From the NCBI GenBank assembly GCA_002110485.1, contig MOWL01000002.1, forward strand, positions 930,001 through 994,000: a stretch of DNA of 64,000 nt, read 5' to 3'. Below, one piece after another: positions 1-12,318 of the stretch (positions are counted from its first letter, which is position 1; each line of letters begins with the position of its first letter). The DNA comes from Emergomyces orientalis (lineage: Eukaryota; Ascomycota; Eurotiomycetes; Onygenales; Ajellomycetaceae). The notes beneath the pieces were generated by a model that did no database searches, was not told the origin of the DNA, and saw only the letters and a list, made by a program, of their open reading frames with translations. The position numbers and the translations under genes are program-made.

Positions 1-615
1 CCAGCACCGCAAGACCCAAAGTTCGTTCTTACGCATCCGGACTTGAATATACAGAATATCCTTGTGTCCCAGGATGGGAGTGTGCAGGGCTTAATTGATT
101 GGGACGATGTGGCGGCAATTCCCCGCCTTGTCGGAAACGAGAAATATCCCTCTTGGCTCACTCGGGACTGGGATCCTTCAATGTATGCATGGAACGAGGA
201 AATGGAGAAGGGCATTGAACAAGCTACATTATGGGAGGATTCTCCGGAGACTCTTGCCTCTCATCGCAAAGAGTACAATGACTTTATGCAGCGGTATCTA
301 TCTCTGCAAAGGAACCCCGCTCCACCACGCGCTGCTGCTGCTCAAGATTTGACCGCAACTCAGAAATCACTCTTCGTCGAGAACCTTCTTATTGCGGCCG
401 ACAACTCCATGTGCAGATTCAAAATTCTTGCCAAATTTGTTCAGGTGATTGTGGAATTGGCGCGAATGAACTCTTTGGAACCTCTTGACGACAAGTATGG
501 AAATATGGAGATGTACGATTTATTATATGATCTAGCAGAGGGTAAAGTGGAACAGGAAATGCTTGATTTTTTGAAAAATGATTTTGAGACTCTTGTGAAT
601 CAAAGTGTTATGTGA
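1..615 (+). CDS. Phosphotransferase (APH/choline-kinase fold) family protein, 3' end only
   Basis: The reading frame is open from the first base of the window, so the gene starts to the left. The visible 204 residues begin inside the catalytic core. THPDLNIQNIL contains the HxDxxxxN catalytic-loop motif (H12, D14, N19), and GLIDWDD shortly after is the metal-binding Asp motif of aminoglycoside phosphotransferase/protein-kinase-like folds. The rest is a helical C-terminal lobe ending at TGA 613-615. Fungal genomes carry many such APH-family genes with unknown small-molecule or protein substrates, so the substrate cannot be inferred. An antibiotic-resistance role is unlikely. No intron is needed in the visible part. 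Confidence 0.85.
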   Translation, partial: PAPQDPKFVLTHPDLNIQNILVSQDGSVQGLIDWDDVAAIPRLVGNEKYPSWLTRDWDPSMYAWNEEMEKGIEQATLWEDSPETLASHRKEYNDFMQRYLSLQRNPAPPRAAAAQDLTATQKSLFVENLLIAADNSMCRFKILAKFVQVIVELARMNSLEPLDDKYGNMEMYDLLYDLAEGKVEQEMLDFLKNDFETLVNQSVM

Positions 616-2207
616 GATGCAATCCCATGTTTTTCGGCGATTTGGTAAAGTTGGATGATACCCGGACCTCAAATCAAATATCAACTTGGTTTTTATTGAA
701 TGCGCCGTATGTTCGTCCACAAATACATATACAAACATTAAAACCGACGCTATCACCGAGTACTTCCCCACCTCGCTTCAATAAAGGAAACAAAGGTTAC
801 CCTCCGATTATGTTGTTAAATAGGGTCTTGAGTATACCATAAACTGGGGGGGGGAAGCTGCCGCTCTTGGGGACGCGACAATAATGGAATATCGAAAAGT
901 CGCTCCGAACGTGTCCTACATAAAATGATACATGGTTTTCGCCTTTGTCCTCGAACTAAAGATTCAAAAAAGCAGAACGACCAAACCAAGTAACCACCTA
1001 CGTAGTTAGTTATTAATAGCTAAATTTAGAAAATGCAGAGTGATGTACTCCGTAGGAAGAAAGAGAAATAAAATTAAGTTTTGCTAGAGCATATTCGCGG
1101 GTGTTGATGAATGTTGACCCACCTTTCTATTCAAGTACTCTAACAGCTCACCAACATATATTAAGCGAATTCAACCCTTCCTATGTTTTGTCTGGTCGTC
1201 CTTCTAATGCGTCCTTGACGATGCGTTGCTGGCCCATCATCATGATGTGCGAACTAGCTGTTTCCCTCACTGACAAACTTCTTGGAACCTTCCGGGGATA
1301 AAAACTACACCCCGAACCGCACCTGTATCTTGCAAAACCCTGGTCATTGTTGCATATTCGTTTAGAAAGGCGAAAATCAGCAATAGGAATGCCGTAACAT
1401 AACGTAAAATTTTTGCGTATCATGACCCTTTTCAAAATCCATATCATAGCCATCATGATGATTCAATGAATAGCTTGCGCGGCCCGCCGACCCCAGTTTT
1501 GTTCCGGCCCCTGTAATGTACGCATACCCACACGACCCCAACTTTGGAAGGTTGGGCTTCTTCATCCCCTGGTAAATATGAGTCGAAGACCGCAATCGAA
1601 CGGAAGATGCCTCTTGGCCCCCAGTACCCCAATACCCCATGCTTCCATGGGTATGAGTGTTCTGATTTGAAGTTGATAGGATACGCTCCGCCCGCAGCAT
1701 GCATACATCACTCCTTCCTTAGACCCTGGAGTGTGATAAGGATTGATGTGTAATCTGCCAACTTTCTCTTTCCCGGTTCTCTCCGGCCGTTGAGAACTAC
1801 CATGGCGGAGAGGGTTGGAACATATGGAGCCGCTGTAATAATGGGCTGCAGATTGCGTGATACTCCGCATTCGGCTGGGGGGGGAACCCATGTGGACAGC
1901 GGTATCTAAATAAACGAATGGTCTGAAAGGAATTCCTTCTTCTGTTTTTGATAAAGATGCTGAGTGGCATTCTGTAGCCGTACGCCTGGAACGGACGATC
2001 TGCTCGTTTCTGGCTATTCCTCGCTTGTCTTCATGTATATACGTGCGCTGCGCCTGTGTGCATAAATGGATGACTGTTTTCCTTTTTTTCTGGCTGCTCG
2101 TTGTTTGCTTGGCTGGAAGATCTAGGAAATTGAAGCCCCATGTCTTTCAGTTGTGATAAAACTACCACCCAGGGTATATAGGCTCTCTGGTTCTAGATCT
2201 TGATAGA
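616..2207. other. Intergenic spacer, no supported gene
   Basis: Downstream flank of the phosphotransferase gene. Short overlapping reading frames occur on both strands (for example 1377-1891, minus), but none shows family motifs or consistent splice signals. Two short G-runs lie near 845 and 1877. Nothing else is supported. Confidence 0.5.
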
Positions 2208-2693
2208 TTGGTAATAGTGATGATACTGCTGAAAACCCTCCCTGATACAGCTGTTGGGGCTTTATTAGAAAGGGATTGGGATGGGGGTTATCCACCACAA
2301 GCTGCAGCTCTCAAACAGGCTGAAAGCCTAGATGCCCAGTTTAATGTGCATGTTTTGACTAACTTGCTTGTCACTGACATGCCTCCTATTGACATTGGCC
2401 CCACAAACTGCATGAAGGCTCTGAAGACCTCATGTCCAGTGTTGAAAGAAAAGGGATTATCACATGACAAGATAGATGAATGTTGAGCTCAGCTCAAAGC
2501 TCTCTACAACATCTTCTTCTCCCCAGCAACCTTGGAAGTTTTGGCTCAGCCCGATAAGACAACACCATATCTTACTTTTTGTTTTCAACCTCGGCCAACT
2601 TACAACTTGCGAGAGATTGCGAGAGATAACGATATTGAAATGCCCACTCGCCGGGGAGATAAGAAGATCCTGTTGATCTTGACTCTAGTTTGA
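2208..2693 (+). pseudogene. Broken ORF remnant of unknown family, interrupted by one stop
   Basis: One frame reads as protein-like sequence for about 160 codons, from roughly 2208 to TGA 2691-2693, broken only by an in-frame TGA at 2484-2486. The stretch before the stop is acidic and helical. The stretch after it (starting AQLKALYNIFFSP) keeps the same frame and similar composition, ending in a hydrophobic segment just before the terminal stop. No clear ATG or splice sites bound it, so it looks like a fragment of a longer gene that has lost its ends. I do not recognise the family. An intron removing the TGA is possible, but no good donor/acceptor pair was seen around it. Confidence 0.4.
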
Positions 2694-4800
2694 CATTATG
2701 ATACGAACTGAAATGACTGACACGGAGGTTGGTCGAACTGCTGACGCAGTTGAATAACAGCTTGTGATCAAAGCTGATTCAAAACGCGTCTCTTATCATG
2801 AGATAGTTACCTAGGTATTAATGGATCTACACATGCGTCTTTTTCAGTGTCTCGCCGATTACCACATTTACACCGGCAATACCAAGCTGTTCTAAATTTT
2901 TTTTAAATTTTTTTAAAGAAGAACAATTTTAACTGACAATAATCTGTCATGATAGTGAAAATGAGTTGCCTGTTCACGAGTTGACTTGAAGGCTTGATGG
3001 TCGGATGAGGATACTGAGCCTTGTATCTCACCCCGCGCAGCTTGTGGTATGTTTAGCAGTATATCCCCTCGATATCACGCCAGCTGGTTCTCAAACCGTC
3101 CCTCCAATAACTTGCCAAAAACATGAGAACGAGAGTATTAATTGACTAACATTTTTGCGTTTCTAAACAACTAGGACCCCGATTATTTGGGAATGTCAGT
3201 GCTGTAATAGCGCCATATCGATATGCGGGAGTTGAAGATGGCATTGCTGTCACATGGAATTCCCACCAGGGAATTTGGTTGACAATTTCGCAGACCGAAT
3301 GCAAAATGAAGGTAAGAACGATGTGTGTGAAAAGGTTTGATTATATCACTTCCATGTTACTTACCTCAGTAGAGCTAACTCCGGCTAAAAATCAGTTTTT
3401 GCAGGTATGCGTGGAAATACATACATCGCCCGGTTCCTCAACGGCAGCTCCGTTGAGTTTTGTACCAGTTTAACTGTTGTTGGACCGCATAAGGATTAAC
3501 CCTTATAAACGACCACAGCATGGTGGTTTTATGCTAAAGAGCCGCCCTGTTCAGGGCCTGGGGGAGAAGGTATATATATATATACTGATGAAGGTCGTTA
3601 AATGGAAGTATGTGTTTGTAACCCTTTCTCTTCCAATTACGCCTCAACTGTCGTTTTTCAAACCCTATCGCTAAAGCAAAGTCCTCGTTTCGCTACGATT
3701 CATAACGAAGAACAGAACACCACACTCTAGAGATTTGGCTAGCTGTAGGGGGAACAATGGCTTGTATTGTGCGAAAAGCATAAAACGTTAGCTGCATCCA
3801 TATCAAGGCGATGTTGCAGGTCGTCGAATGCACTGCAGGTACCTTTTCGGGCTGGAGGAACTGGGTTGTTAAAGACGTCGTGACTTGAATTAACTTTTAT
3901 ATTTTGCTCTCAGCGGGGAGTGTAATTAGTTATAGATGTATATATTTATATATATCTATCGGGTATGGGCGGTGTTTTATGTATATATCTCATGATCTGG
4001 TGATGGTAGAGGATGAACGATAATCGATGATAGCTTTTGGAGCTACTGCTGAAGGTCTGACATATGCTAAGGGGCCCAATAAACTCTGCATACCTCCGTA
4101 TTAGCTACAGGTACCGACAACACACCCAGGCCTCCATTTCTCTACAAACTAATGAAAAGAAACGATCCCAAAGGAGATATTGCAAATATGCAACTCGTTG
4201 CAGGTCCGGGCTTTGAATAGATAAGGCGACAAGGAGTCCGCGGGGACTGTGCATGCCATTGTATGTCTAAACATCTCCACCGCATCTGTATTGCATGCGC
4301 GTATGTATGGTTCGGATGTGTTTGATATCCAGCCGTTCTGCCCACCTTTTCTCCCTCCCCCAAACTTTAAACCGCCAACAGTGTACACATAATCATAGAC
4401 ACTGAAAGAAAAGGTCAGGTATGTCTTGATATGACTACAGCTATCCAAGGTTCGAGATCTTAAGGCGACAGGTAGATATTTCAGTGTATCTTAGTAAAAA
4501 GTCGTAGGCGAACTTTGCTCGCGCAGGAGCTCAACGTGAGGTTAGTTTTTTTTATTTTTTATTTATTTTTTTAAAAAAAAAAATTAAGTAAATAACACAT
4601 GAAACGAAACCCACAGGGAGAACAAGAGCAAGGGCCTCCTTATGCGCCGCCGCCATACTATATATCATAGTGATGGGGGACGGACAATGAAATAAGACGT
4701 GGGGGTCCTCCGTTCCCCCGTGTCTTGTCCTGGACATGTAGTTGGAGCTCGTTTGTGGCGTTTCATCGATTACGCGAGTTACAAGGTTATCAATTAAAAT

Positions 4801-4824
4801 GAATGAATGAATGAATGAATGAAT
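4801..4824. repeat. (GAAT)n microsatellite, 6 units
   Basis: Six perfect tandem copies of the tetranucleotide GAAT lie in intergenic DNA. Confidence 0.95.
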
Positions 4825-5652
4825 AACGAACCTTTAGGCTGTTAGCTGCTGAGGTACGGAGTAGTTAGTGGTGCAGAAAGTCAGTGCCCTCAACACACGG
4901 TTTTAGAAATATGCCCGTGGAAGCGCGGAGGTTACTGCAGTCGTACAGTTAATAATCCCATATCCAAGCAACTACCTAGGCACCTAGGTTAACACTTTCG
5001 CAGAAGATTTTATTCTCTTTGACAATCCTGATCGCTGTAACAATGATGAATAAACTACTGCGGTTAGGTCCAGGTCCATGATGCAAATAGGGGGGGTTAA
5101 GCACGGTCAGTGCCCAGGTAATTTATCCTTCTAGAACAAAATTACTCAGGCTTCTTTCAAACCAGGATGAACTTGGCTGGCCAATCGGAACCGAATCCAC
5201 CGCCCATGTCAACTTTCACGCTTCTCACTCAAGCTGTCTTTGTCCCTGAACACTCGATGTAGCATTCGCCAGTATTCACCGGGTTTGGCAATCTGATTGC
5301 ATTGCCTTTGCAAAGCAGGGAGGGATAAAGGCGCGGTGTGCTTGAGCGAAATTGACAAGGAAATGATAACTACTGGAGATAGATGAAGGGTTCCCTTTGT
5401 TCCCCTGCTTTTACAGAGACAACATTGTTAAACATGCAAGAATAGGCAAGGCGTTTGACCTGAATCGTTGATGAACAATAGTTACGTTTAAAATATGAAT
5501 AATCTGCCCCCGCCCGAAATTTTGTGAACCAACTCTGGCAATGGCTGCAGGTATTATTGTCATTTATGTCCACCTTCCCCACGCGAATGTAAAATAAATA
5601 CGATTACCAAGTGTGTAATATTTGCAAAAGGAGCGTATGTAAACTATAAACT

Positions 5653-5692
5653 AAAAATTGAAAAATTGAAAAATTGAAAAATTGAAAAATGG
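5653..5692. repeat. 8-bp tandem repeat, about 5 units
   Basis: Tandem copies of AAAAATTG occur in AT-rich spacer. The last copy is slightly diverged (AAAAATGG). Confidence 0.9.
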
Positions 5693-8600
5693 AACAAGCC
5701 CTAGCAAAAACCAAAACCATGGTAAGATTCCTCCAGAGCTAAAAAGTGGACATAAAAAAATAGAGATTTTTTCTTTCTCCGCAATTGCACCTACGTAGCT
5801 TTTTGGAGCACCGCCACTACGGGGCGGGAGCTTGGCGTGGCTTGGGGACCAGGGAGATGTGGGTTACGGTGCAGGCTATCCCTGTTGTCGTTCCTGAATT
5901 TAAGGAAAAAGAGAAAAAAGCCGAGAGTTCTCCGGCTGCGTTGCAACTCTGCTTGATGCTACAGTCTCGGACTTGTCCCAAAACTGGTGGTGGGGTGCTG
6001 CTCGACTGTCAGCAACAGCAATTATTAAATCATTAAAAAGAATTAACACGCCATATGCTCCAGGTTATTGTTAATATTATTCCTTCATTATTCCCGCCCG
6101 CAATTTCCACATTTACTGAAAGTTCAGTCAGTTAAGTCACGACTGGTAGCAAAAAAGTTGTTCGGAAACCAAGAAAACCAGGCCATCGGCACCTTGGTGA
6201 TCACCGCCTCGGCTATTATTTCATTGGCCGACATTCAACCAAGGCTTAGGACCACAGAAAACTGTGTGCCTGGTTTTTTTGTTCAAAATTTCTAGAAGTT
6301 ACAGTAGCGCTCAAAACCCAAAAGTAAATATAGCAGCAGCTGATCGCTATGCGCAGAATGGTTTGATCCGGGGTGATACTAGGGTTGGAGCCAGTTGCGT
6401 ATCATCTCCGACCTTCTCCCTCCCCACTGGTCCGTGGTCCGTGGTCCGTGAATTATGATGCGCACAAATCTTGACCTAGCAAGCTCACCAAGGGCCAGGG
6501 GCTGTGGCGACGGTTTGACGGGAACAACAGAAGACATGAGCGGCTATGAGTAAATTTGGGCTAACGGGAGTGTTATTCATTGAGAACGGATGGATGAATG
6601 ATGAATGGATGAATGAATCATATCGCCATTCCATTGCTCTTGAATTTGGTATTGTTTTTGGTTGTCCCGTAGCCAAATGGGTAGATAAATCTATTGCATT
6701 TTCGGTGGCCGAATTGATGCTGGCGATTGACAATTGTGGGGGCTCCCAACCCCGTGGACTGGAGTTGAGGGAAACCGAATGGCATAGGAAAGAGAGAGCT
6801 AGTCTGGTGCCTCATATTGAAAACTACTTTTCCTCCTCTTTCTCTTTTTTTGGTTTTCATTCGAGTTTGCTAACCTGCCCACTTTTTCCCAGATGTTGCT
6901 TTTCTCTGACGATCACAACTCCATAGCTGTAAGTTAGCGGTTCACAGCCTTGCCTGTCATTGTGGGGGAAGTTTTCGGCATTTCCAAGGTTGTCCTTTTC
7001 AAGATACGGCTTAGGTCAGCTTCAAATCTAGACCTCTTCGAATCGGTTAAATATGATACCACTGCCACATGGGAAAATGACCAAATTATTCGCAGGTATT
7101 CAGGGAGGTGGCATGAAATTCCCGAGTACGGCGTTGCAGATCAGAACTATATTATCATTCTTCCGTCTTGTAGTTTTGTAAATCCGGGTTGTGTATTCAT
7201 TCATTGCCTCGTGAATTCATGCTCTTTACCATCTGAAACTCCTTTCATGTTTTTTTTGCTTGTGAAAAAGTGGCAAAAGAAAAAGGATAAAGATAACTCA
7301 AAAAATATTTAAAAAAAAATAGTATCAAGATCTTCTCCATCAACTCCATATAGTGGAGCCGTGTTCGTCGGGATATTTGGACTCACCGAAAGAAGCGTTC
7401 TACCCGGCTTGAGATGCCGGTCCGAAGTGCCGCGACTGAACGAAGGAACGTGAAGAGAAATCTTTGTCGTTTCATTCTTTTCATTCCCTTCAGGCATTCA
7501 AAATTTCCATATTTTGCACTTCAGTGATACGAATACGCAGGTTTAATATTTTCTTCCTATTTTGCTTTTTCCTTTTCGTTTTCTACTTTCAAAAATCACG
7601 GGCAGGCCATGTGCTCCACAAATGCCGAGGATCTTCCGAATTCTCCTGTGAATCTGCAATGCTTTTTTACTTTCTTTTTTAGCGTCCCATTTCTTGCATG
7701 GCAACCTTGGGCCGAGCTTATTTCTTTGAGCTTCCTTTATGCTAACAACATGACAACGTGGCTGGATAGGTACCAAGTTCGAGGCGGTGAGCAAATATGA
7801 CTGTCTATCAAACACCAACGACCTGTCCAGTCATCTGCTGTGTTTCCACTTGTATGTATGGCATATTGCGCACAGTCATATAGTCTCTCATTTCGGGGAA
7901 AATCTGCCCCTATTCTTTCATTCTGTTCGTCCAGCTGTGCAACGGAAAGAACAGGCAGAAATATAAGTGTGATCTTGTGATCAAATAATTTGGCAAGGGT
8001 TGAAAGAGGATAACTGTTCCATCCATAGTAATAGCAGCGGATTCGTATCGGCTCTCCTGGCATATGATCCATGCACCAGGCAGCTGGCTAGTAGTATATA
8101 TGGCCGAATCAACCCGAATTGATCCTGGGACAGTGTTTCTTTTTGAGGTTGGAAGGCTGTTATATTTTCAATTAGATGACGAAGGGGTCATACGCATTCG
8201 AAATCGCGAGTTGCAAGTTAGGACGCGAGTCAAAATGCCCGTAACATAGTAGCTAGACACAGGACGCAGTTCAGCTGGGGAACGCGGGAAGTGGTGTGTT
8301 ACTGATTGATCATGGGTGCCTTAACTACCACCCCCCTGGCACTGCGTGTTGCTGAAATGCGAAATGAACCCCGGCCCTTGTTTTTCTTGCGTTTACAAAT
8401 CCCCGAAGATAGCTGTCTTGTCTCGTCCCATCAAACTTTTGTTGAACAGTTCGTAGTTTCAAGACACAGTGAAGCCACCTGAAGAAGCCAGCCAGCCGAA
8501 TACGGGTTAGCGTACCCCGGATTTTAAGTTCATCCGCCGGCGTTAGGGTTAGTTTTTTGTGCCCTAACCTTCGCCCTTTTAGGACTAGTACAGACTGGAA

Positions 8601-8894
8601 AAGCTATTCTGCCAAGTCTCACCGCCCGATGATGCATTCTTCGTCGGCTTCAGTGATGAGCTGCTGGGGACCAGCTTCGCTCTTGACCGTGAATATCTCG
8701 TCCGTGGACTGATATTATATTGTCTTACTGGGGCAGAATGATACTAGGATACCCCTTAGCATTTATATTCTACAACCCTCGTTGTGTTCTCAAGCACTCT
8801 TGCGTCTTGTTAATTTTATGAGCGGCCATTCTCCCCCAGATATTATCACCACGCGAGCTCGACCTCCGCACCCAGCTTGAATTACCAGTAAACC

Positions 8895-9782
8895 ATGGCT
8901 CCTCCTCGTCAACGGACCGCTGCAAACCCTGATGATTCGAGGTCAGAAGCCTCTAGCAGTACGAGAGAACGGCATGCAACAGGCATAAAGGGCCGCAGAC
9001 CACAAAACGCCCCTGTCCCGGACACCTCCATGTCATCCAGGGATATGAAAGTCGCTGCTGCTGTCACTGCAGCCGGCGGCCTCAATGCTGGAACTGATAA
9101 CTCGGGAGAGCCTTCTGGGGTAAGCTACTCCCAGTTTACTTTCTCTTGGCTCTTTCGTGGCACAATTTCTCACATCAAACATTTGGCGAGAGGCGCACCG
9201 ATATCCAATTCTGAATCGTCAACAAAAATTTTTTTGCCCTATCTTAGAGGATTCCAATCATGCTAACTCCAATCCCGTATATTCCCACAGATAAATTGGT
9301 TGAACATGCCACTTCCTGTTCTTCACCAGTACCGGCACGCCTATAACCTCCCCTGCCCTAGTGCATACTCTTCCAAAATATCCTCAATAATTCTAAACCA
9401 AGGAATTGGCCTCCGCTCCCCGACAACCATAGCTGCTCGACGGGCCCAGCTTGCTGCACGGCGCAAAATCCCCGAAGACGGAAGCGGCTCTCGGTCTTCC
9501 AAAAAAGATGATACTACGAATAATTCCGTTGCAGCGGTAAACGGCAACGGAGTTAATAAATCGCTCGATGGAGACATTAGTAGAGCCGCTTCTGGCATGG
9601 ATTTGCACAGCATTTCTATTCTTCGCGGCCAGGGAAGGGTAACGAAGGATCATCTTGCCACGGCGGTGAGAAAACATTTCAATAACGTTGGGCTTGTGGA
9701 GCAGGATGCCATTGCAAGATTTTTGTATAAGGTTCGTGAAGAGGGGAAGGGCCATGAGTTTCGCATGAGGTTCCAACCATGA
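8895..9782 (+). CDS. SAP30-like Sin3-binding protein of a histone deacetylase complex
   Basis: Two exons, 8895-9119 and 9291-9782 (phase 0), give 238 aa. The 171-nt intron runs from GTAAGC to CCCACAG. Residues 1-75 are a basic, Ser-rich, low-complexity N-terminus. Exon 2 opens directly with the conserved core (INWLNMPLPVLHQYRHAYNL), the hallmark of the Sin3-binding region of SAP30 proteins. A basic linker follows, then a helical C-terminus (GRVTKDHLATAVRKHFNNVG... and FLYKVREEGKGHEF) typical of the same domain. SAP30 stabilises the Sin3/Rpd3 deacetylase complex in the nucleus, and repression of transcription is the expected role. The start is the first ATG in frame, in a good context (AACCATGG). 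The gene converges with the MOSC gene downstream. Family assignment is by remembered similarity, not by a search. Confidence 0.85.
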
Positions 9783-10679
9783 CAAGGAGGTGTAAAGAGT
9801 GCAATCTTTTCTTCTTCTTCTTTTTCTCTTTTGCAATCTTTGTTTCATTTTTTCCTTAACAACATACCCTTTGTTTGGTTTTGGACTTATACATAATGTT
9901 TTTGTTTTTGCCTTTACCTATGTTATCCTTGGCCGTTGGGGTGCGTTTCTCGGGGCCGGATATCATATCGTGGTCCTCCCCCAGGTTCTGTTTACTACCC
10001 ATCCTATAATTTCCCATTTTTGGTTAATTTTAAGACACATCTGACCGTCTCTCCACACCATTTTTTATACGCATATCTTTAGTTGGCGTAAGGGCGTCTA
10101 TTGCGTGTGCCGTCGAGTTTCCTAATGGACAATCAACATTTTATACCTCTGCTTCGGGATCCATCTCATTTTTTATATATTCCCCTATTTCGATCATGGA
10201 TTTGCAAAGGGGAATCGCATTTCAATTGTATATTTACCGGTGTATCTTGGTATCTACATAGATACAACAAGCCTTGACAAGGTTTGTAAGCTTTGGGAAA
10301 GCTTTTCCATTTTGTCCCCCCTGATTTCTCTTCCCAATTACACGTACTCGACGTCCTATTTTCCCCTTGGTATTTCATGAGATTAAGTAGTTATATTGAT
10401 GATATCATTTAGTTTAACTTGTAGAGTACAGAACCACTTGTCAATATTTTCTTGATCATTGAAACGGAGAAGCAGGGGTATAAACCTATTGGCTAAGCAC
10501 AATATCATACATATCCCGTTTCCATTTCCATTTCCCATGGCAGTATAAACGTGAACTAATAACATATATGGTATCACATGTCACTCGAAAAAACTACGAC
10601 GATGTAATATATGAGCATCAGGTGTCACCCGATTTCTTATTCCCCCTCTTTCCCACTTGATGTATCTTTCTTACTCATT
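9783..10679. other. Convergent 3' region between the SAP30-like and MOSC genes
   Basis: This T-rich sequence should hold the 3' UTRs and polyadenylation sites of both converging genes. Short frames are present, but nothing is coding-like. Confidence 0.5.
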
Positions 10680-12318
10680 TCACATTTTGACATAGAAATG
10701 TTCGCCCTTTTCGAGAACTTGTACCTCATCGCCGACACGGAGTGTGAATTCTATATATACTGCATTAGACTCTTGCAATTATCCACAGTACAAGGTAATG
10801 AAATGTCCCTATTTGAAAAAGGGTCGTGATGAGTTTTTGCAGACGGGAGCCTCCGTTTCAAGGCACCCAAACCCACCCACCCCTTTGGGAATAAGACCAC
10901 CCGAAGGAAAGAAAAAGAAACATACCTTGTACAGCAGGAACGCACTGCATTCCCAAACACGCATTATTAGGGTCTCCAGCATCAATGCACCGGAAACTTT
11001 TGAGTGTCTTATCAGGCTCAACGGGATGTCTGACACCCGTTTTCGGGTCCACGTTTGGTAATCGGCATCGCACAGTCCGACACGACGTGTATACTTCAAT
11101 CCTTTCATCTTTATTCTTGCTGGTATCGTCTTGATTATTATTTGCCACTAGTTTGTTTTGTTCTTCCCCCTGATCGGCCTCCTCCAGTTGTTTGCTAGGT
11201 ATCTGTCTCATATTCCCAAAGACAAACTGTACAAGTTTCCAATCATCTTCCTCAAACGCGGCACTGCCCTCGAGAACAATGTTGGGCCGGAACCGGCGCA
11301 CCGACAGGCTTGGAATTGCGTGCTTCGTGCGTTTAGCTATCTCCCGCACACTGGCCAGGCCCAGCATGTGCAATGGGTATGCGTCCGCAAAGCCTGTCGT
11401 GGGTTGGAAACCCAGAGCTTCCTTGCGAGGTGCGCAGCGGAAAATATTCCGGTGATGGTCTGGATCAATGCGGAAAAGAGTCATGGGTCTGGAGGGGCCG
11501 AGAAAAGCGACCAGGGAGGGTGGGATGTGTTTACCGTAGTCGATAGCCATGGGGTTGTCCTTCCAGATGCGCACAGAGCGCAATGGATAGCTGCCATTTT
11601 TAATACTGGATGGCGGGGGGTGTAGTGGTACATGGAAGGATTCCTCGCGAGAGCAGAGGCCCAGCTTCATTCCCACCGATAAAAAGAGGGATTTAAGGAC
11701 CGTGCCGCTTGGGATGCGAGGGAAGTTTATCACCAGAACACCCTTTGAGCGCACTTCTGGGCGCTTTGGTGAATACGTAGGCGATGAAGGGTCGGGAACC
11801 CAAATCTCTGGCCGGATTAGAGCCAATCTAGAATATTTCAGATCACGCATCGTGCGAAATACCCATTGCCCTGTTGGTTTATCTGTTTGTTTTTCTCCCC
11901 CCGCTTCGACTGTATCTGACGCGGGAGCGTCCACATACTCCGCAAAGCAAAATTGGCGGTCATAAGCCATCCCGGTACTCACAACATCAGCGACATTGAA
12001 TTCAACACCAGCGCAGCTCTTGATCGGATACGCCAGCAAAGCCTTTATGCGGATCTTTCCTTTCCCCGCATCACTCTGCTTGTTTCGTTTCAGGCTGCCG
12101 TCGGTGTCATAGTTGTCTTCGTCCTTGAGATTTGAGAAATCGCGCAAGCCCAACTTTCGGCACCCCTTAGGTTCGCGAGTTGCCGCGCGACGGCTTGAGA
12201 ATTCAAAGTACACGAGGAGTAGTATAGGGGATAGACATAGGATGTAGATGAGGAGGAGCGAGGTGGGCACGGAGAAATTCAGGCGCGGGACAATGCCGCC
12301 GAGACGGGGGGTGAACAT
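10680..12318 (-). CDS. Membrane-anchored MOSC-domain molybdenum-cofactor protein (mARC-like)
   Basis: Exon 1 is 12318-10926 and exon 2 is 10771-10680 (phase 1 junction), giving 494 aa. An alternative acceptor 12 nt further on (exon 2 from 10759) also keeps frame. An N-terminal hydrophobic segment (about residues 18-40) suggests a membrane anchor. From about residue 88 comes the MOSC N-terminal beta-barrel domain (IKALLAYPIKSCAGVEF...), then the MOSC domain. Its molybdenum-binding cysteine should be C418 in RCRLPNVDPKTG, matching the RC...VDPxTG motif of amidoxime-reducing enzymes. Without the second exon the ORF would run into intron sequence. With it the protein ends in LRVGDEVQVLEKGEHFY, as expected for the family. 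The likely role is reduction of N-hydroxylated compounds with cytochrome b5 partners. Confidence 0.85.

Larger units (their letters stand above)
2694..8894. other. 6.2 kb gene-poor spacer
   Basis: No convincing coding gene was found in these 6.2 kb. Short frames such as 6546-6926 and 6950-7312 on the plus strand and 7737-8072 on the minus strand have no recognisable motifs, and I could not join them through credible introns. The region is AT-rich, with poly-A/T tracts (for example near 4547-4584), microsatellites and the 10-bp palindrome TACCTAGGTA at 2808-2817. The last few hundred bases should hold the promoter of the SAP30-like gene. Confidence 0.5.

Noticed and set aside
6546..7312. Two successive plus-strand frames (126 and 120 codons)
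   Set aside because: No recognisable motif and no credible intron joining them; several flanking stops and low-complexity ends.
9393..9848. 151-codon minus-strand frame
   Set aside because: It lies antisense to the conserved Sin3-binding exon of the SAP30-like gene, whose motifs and splicing are clear.
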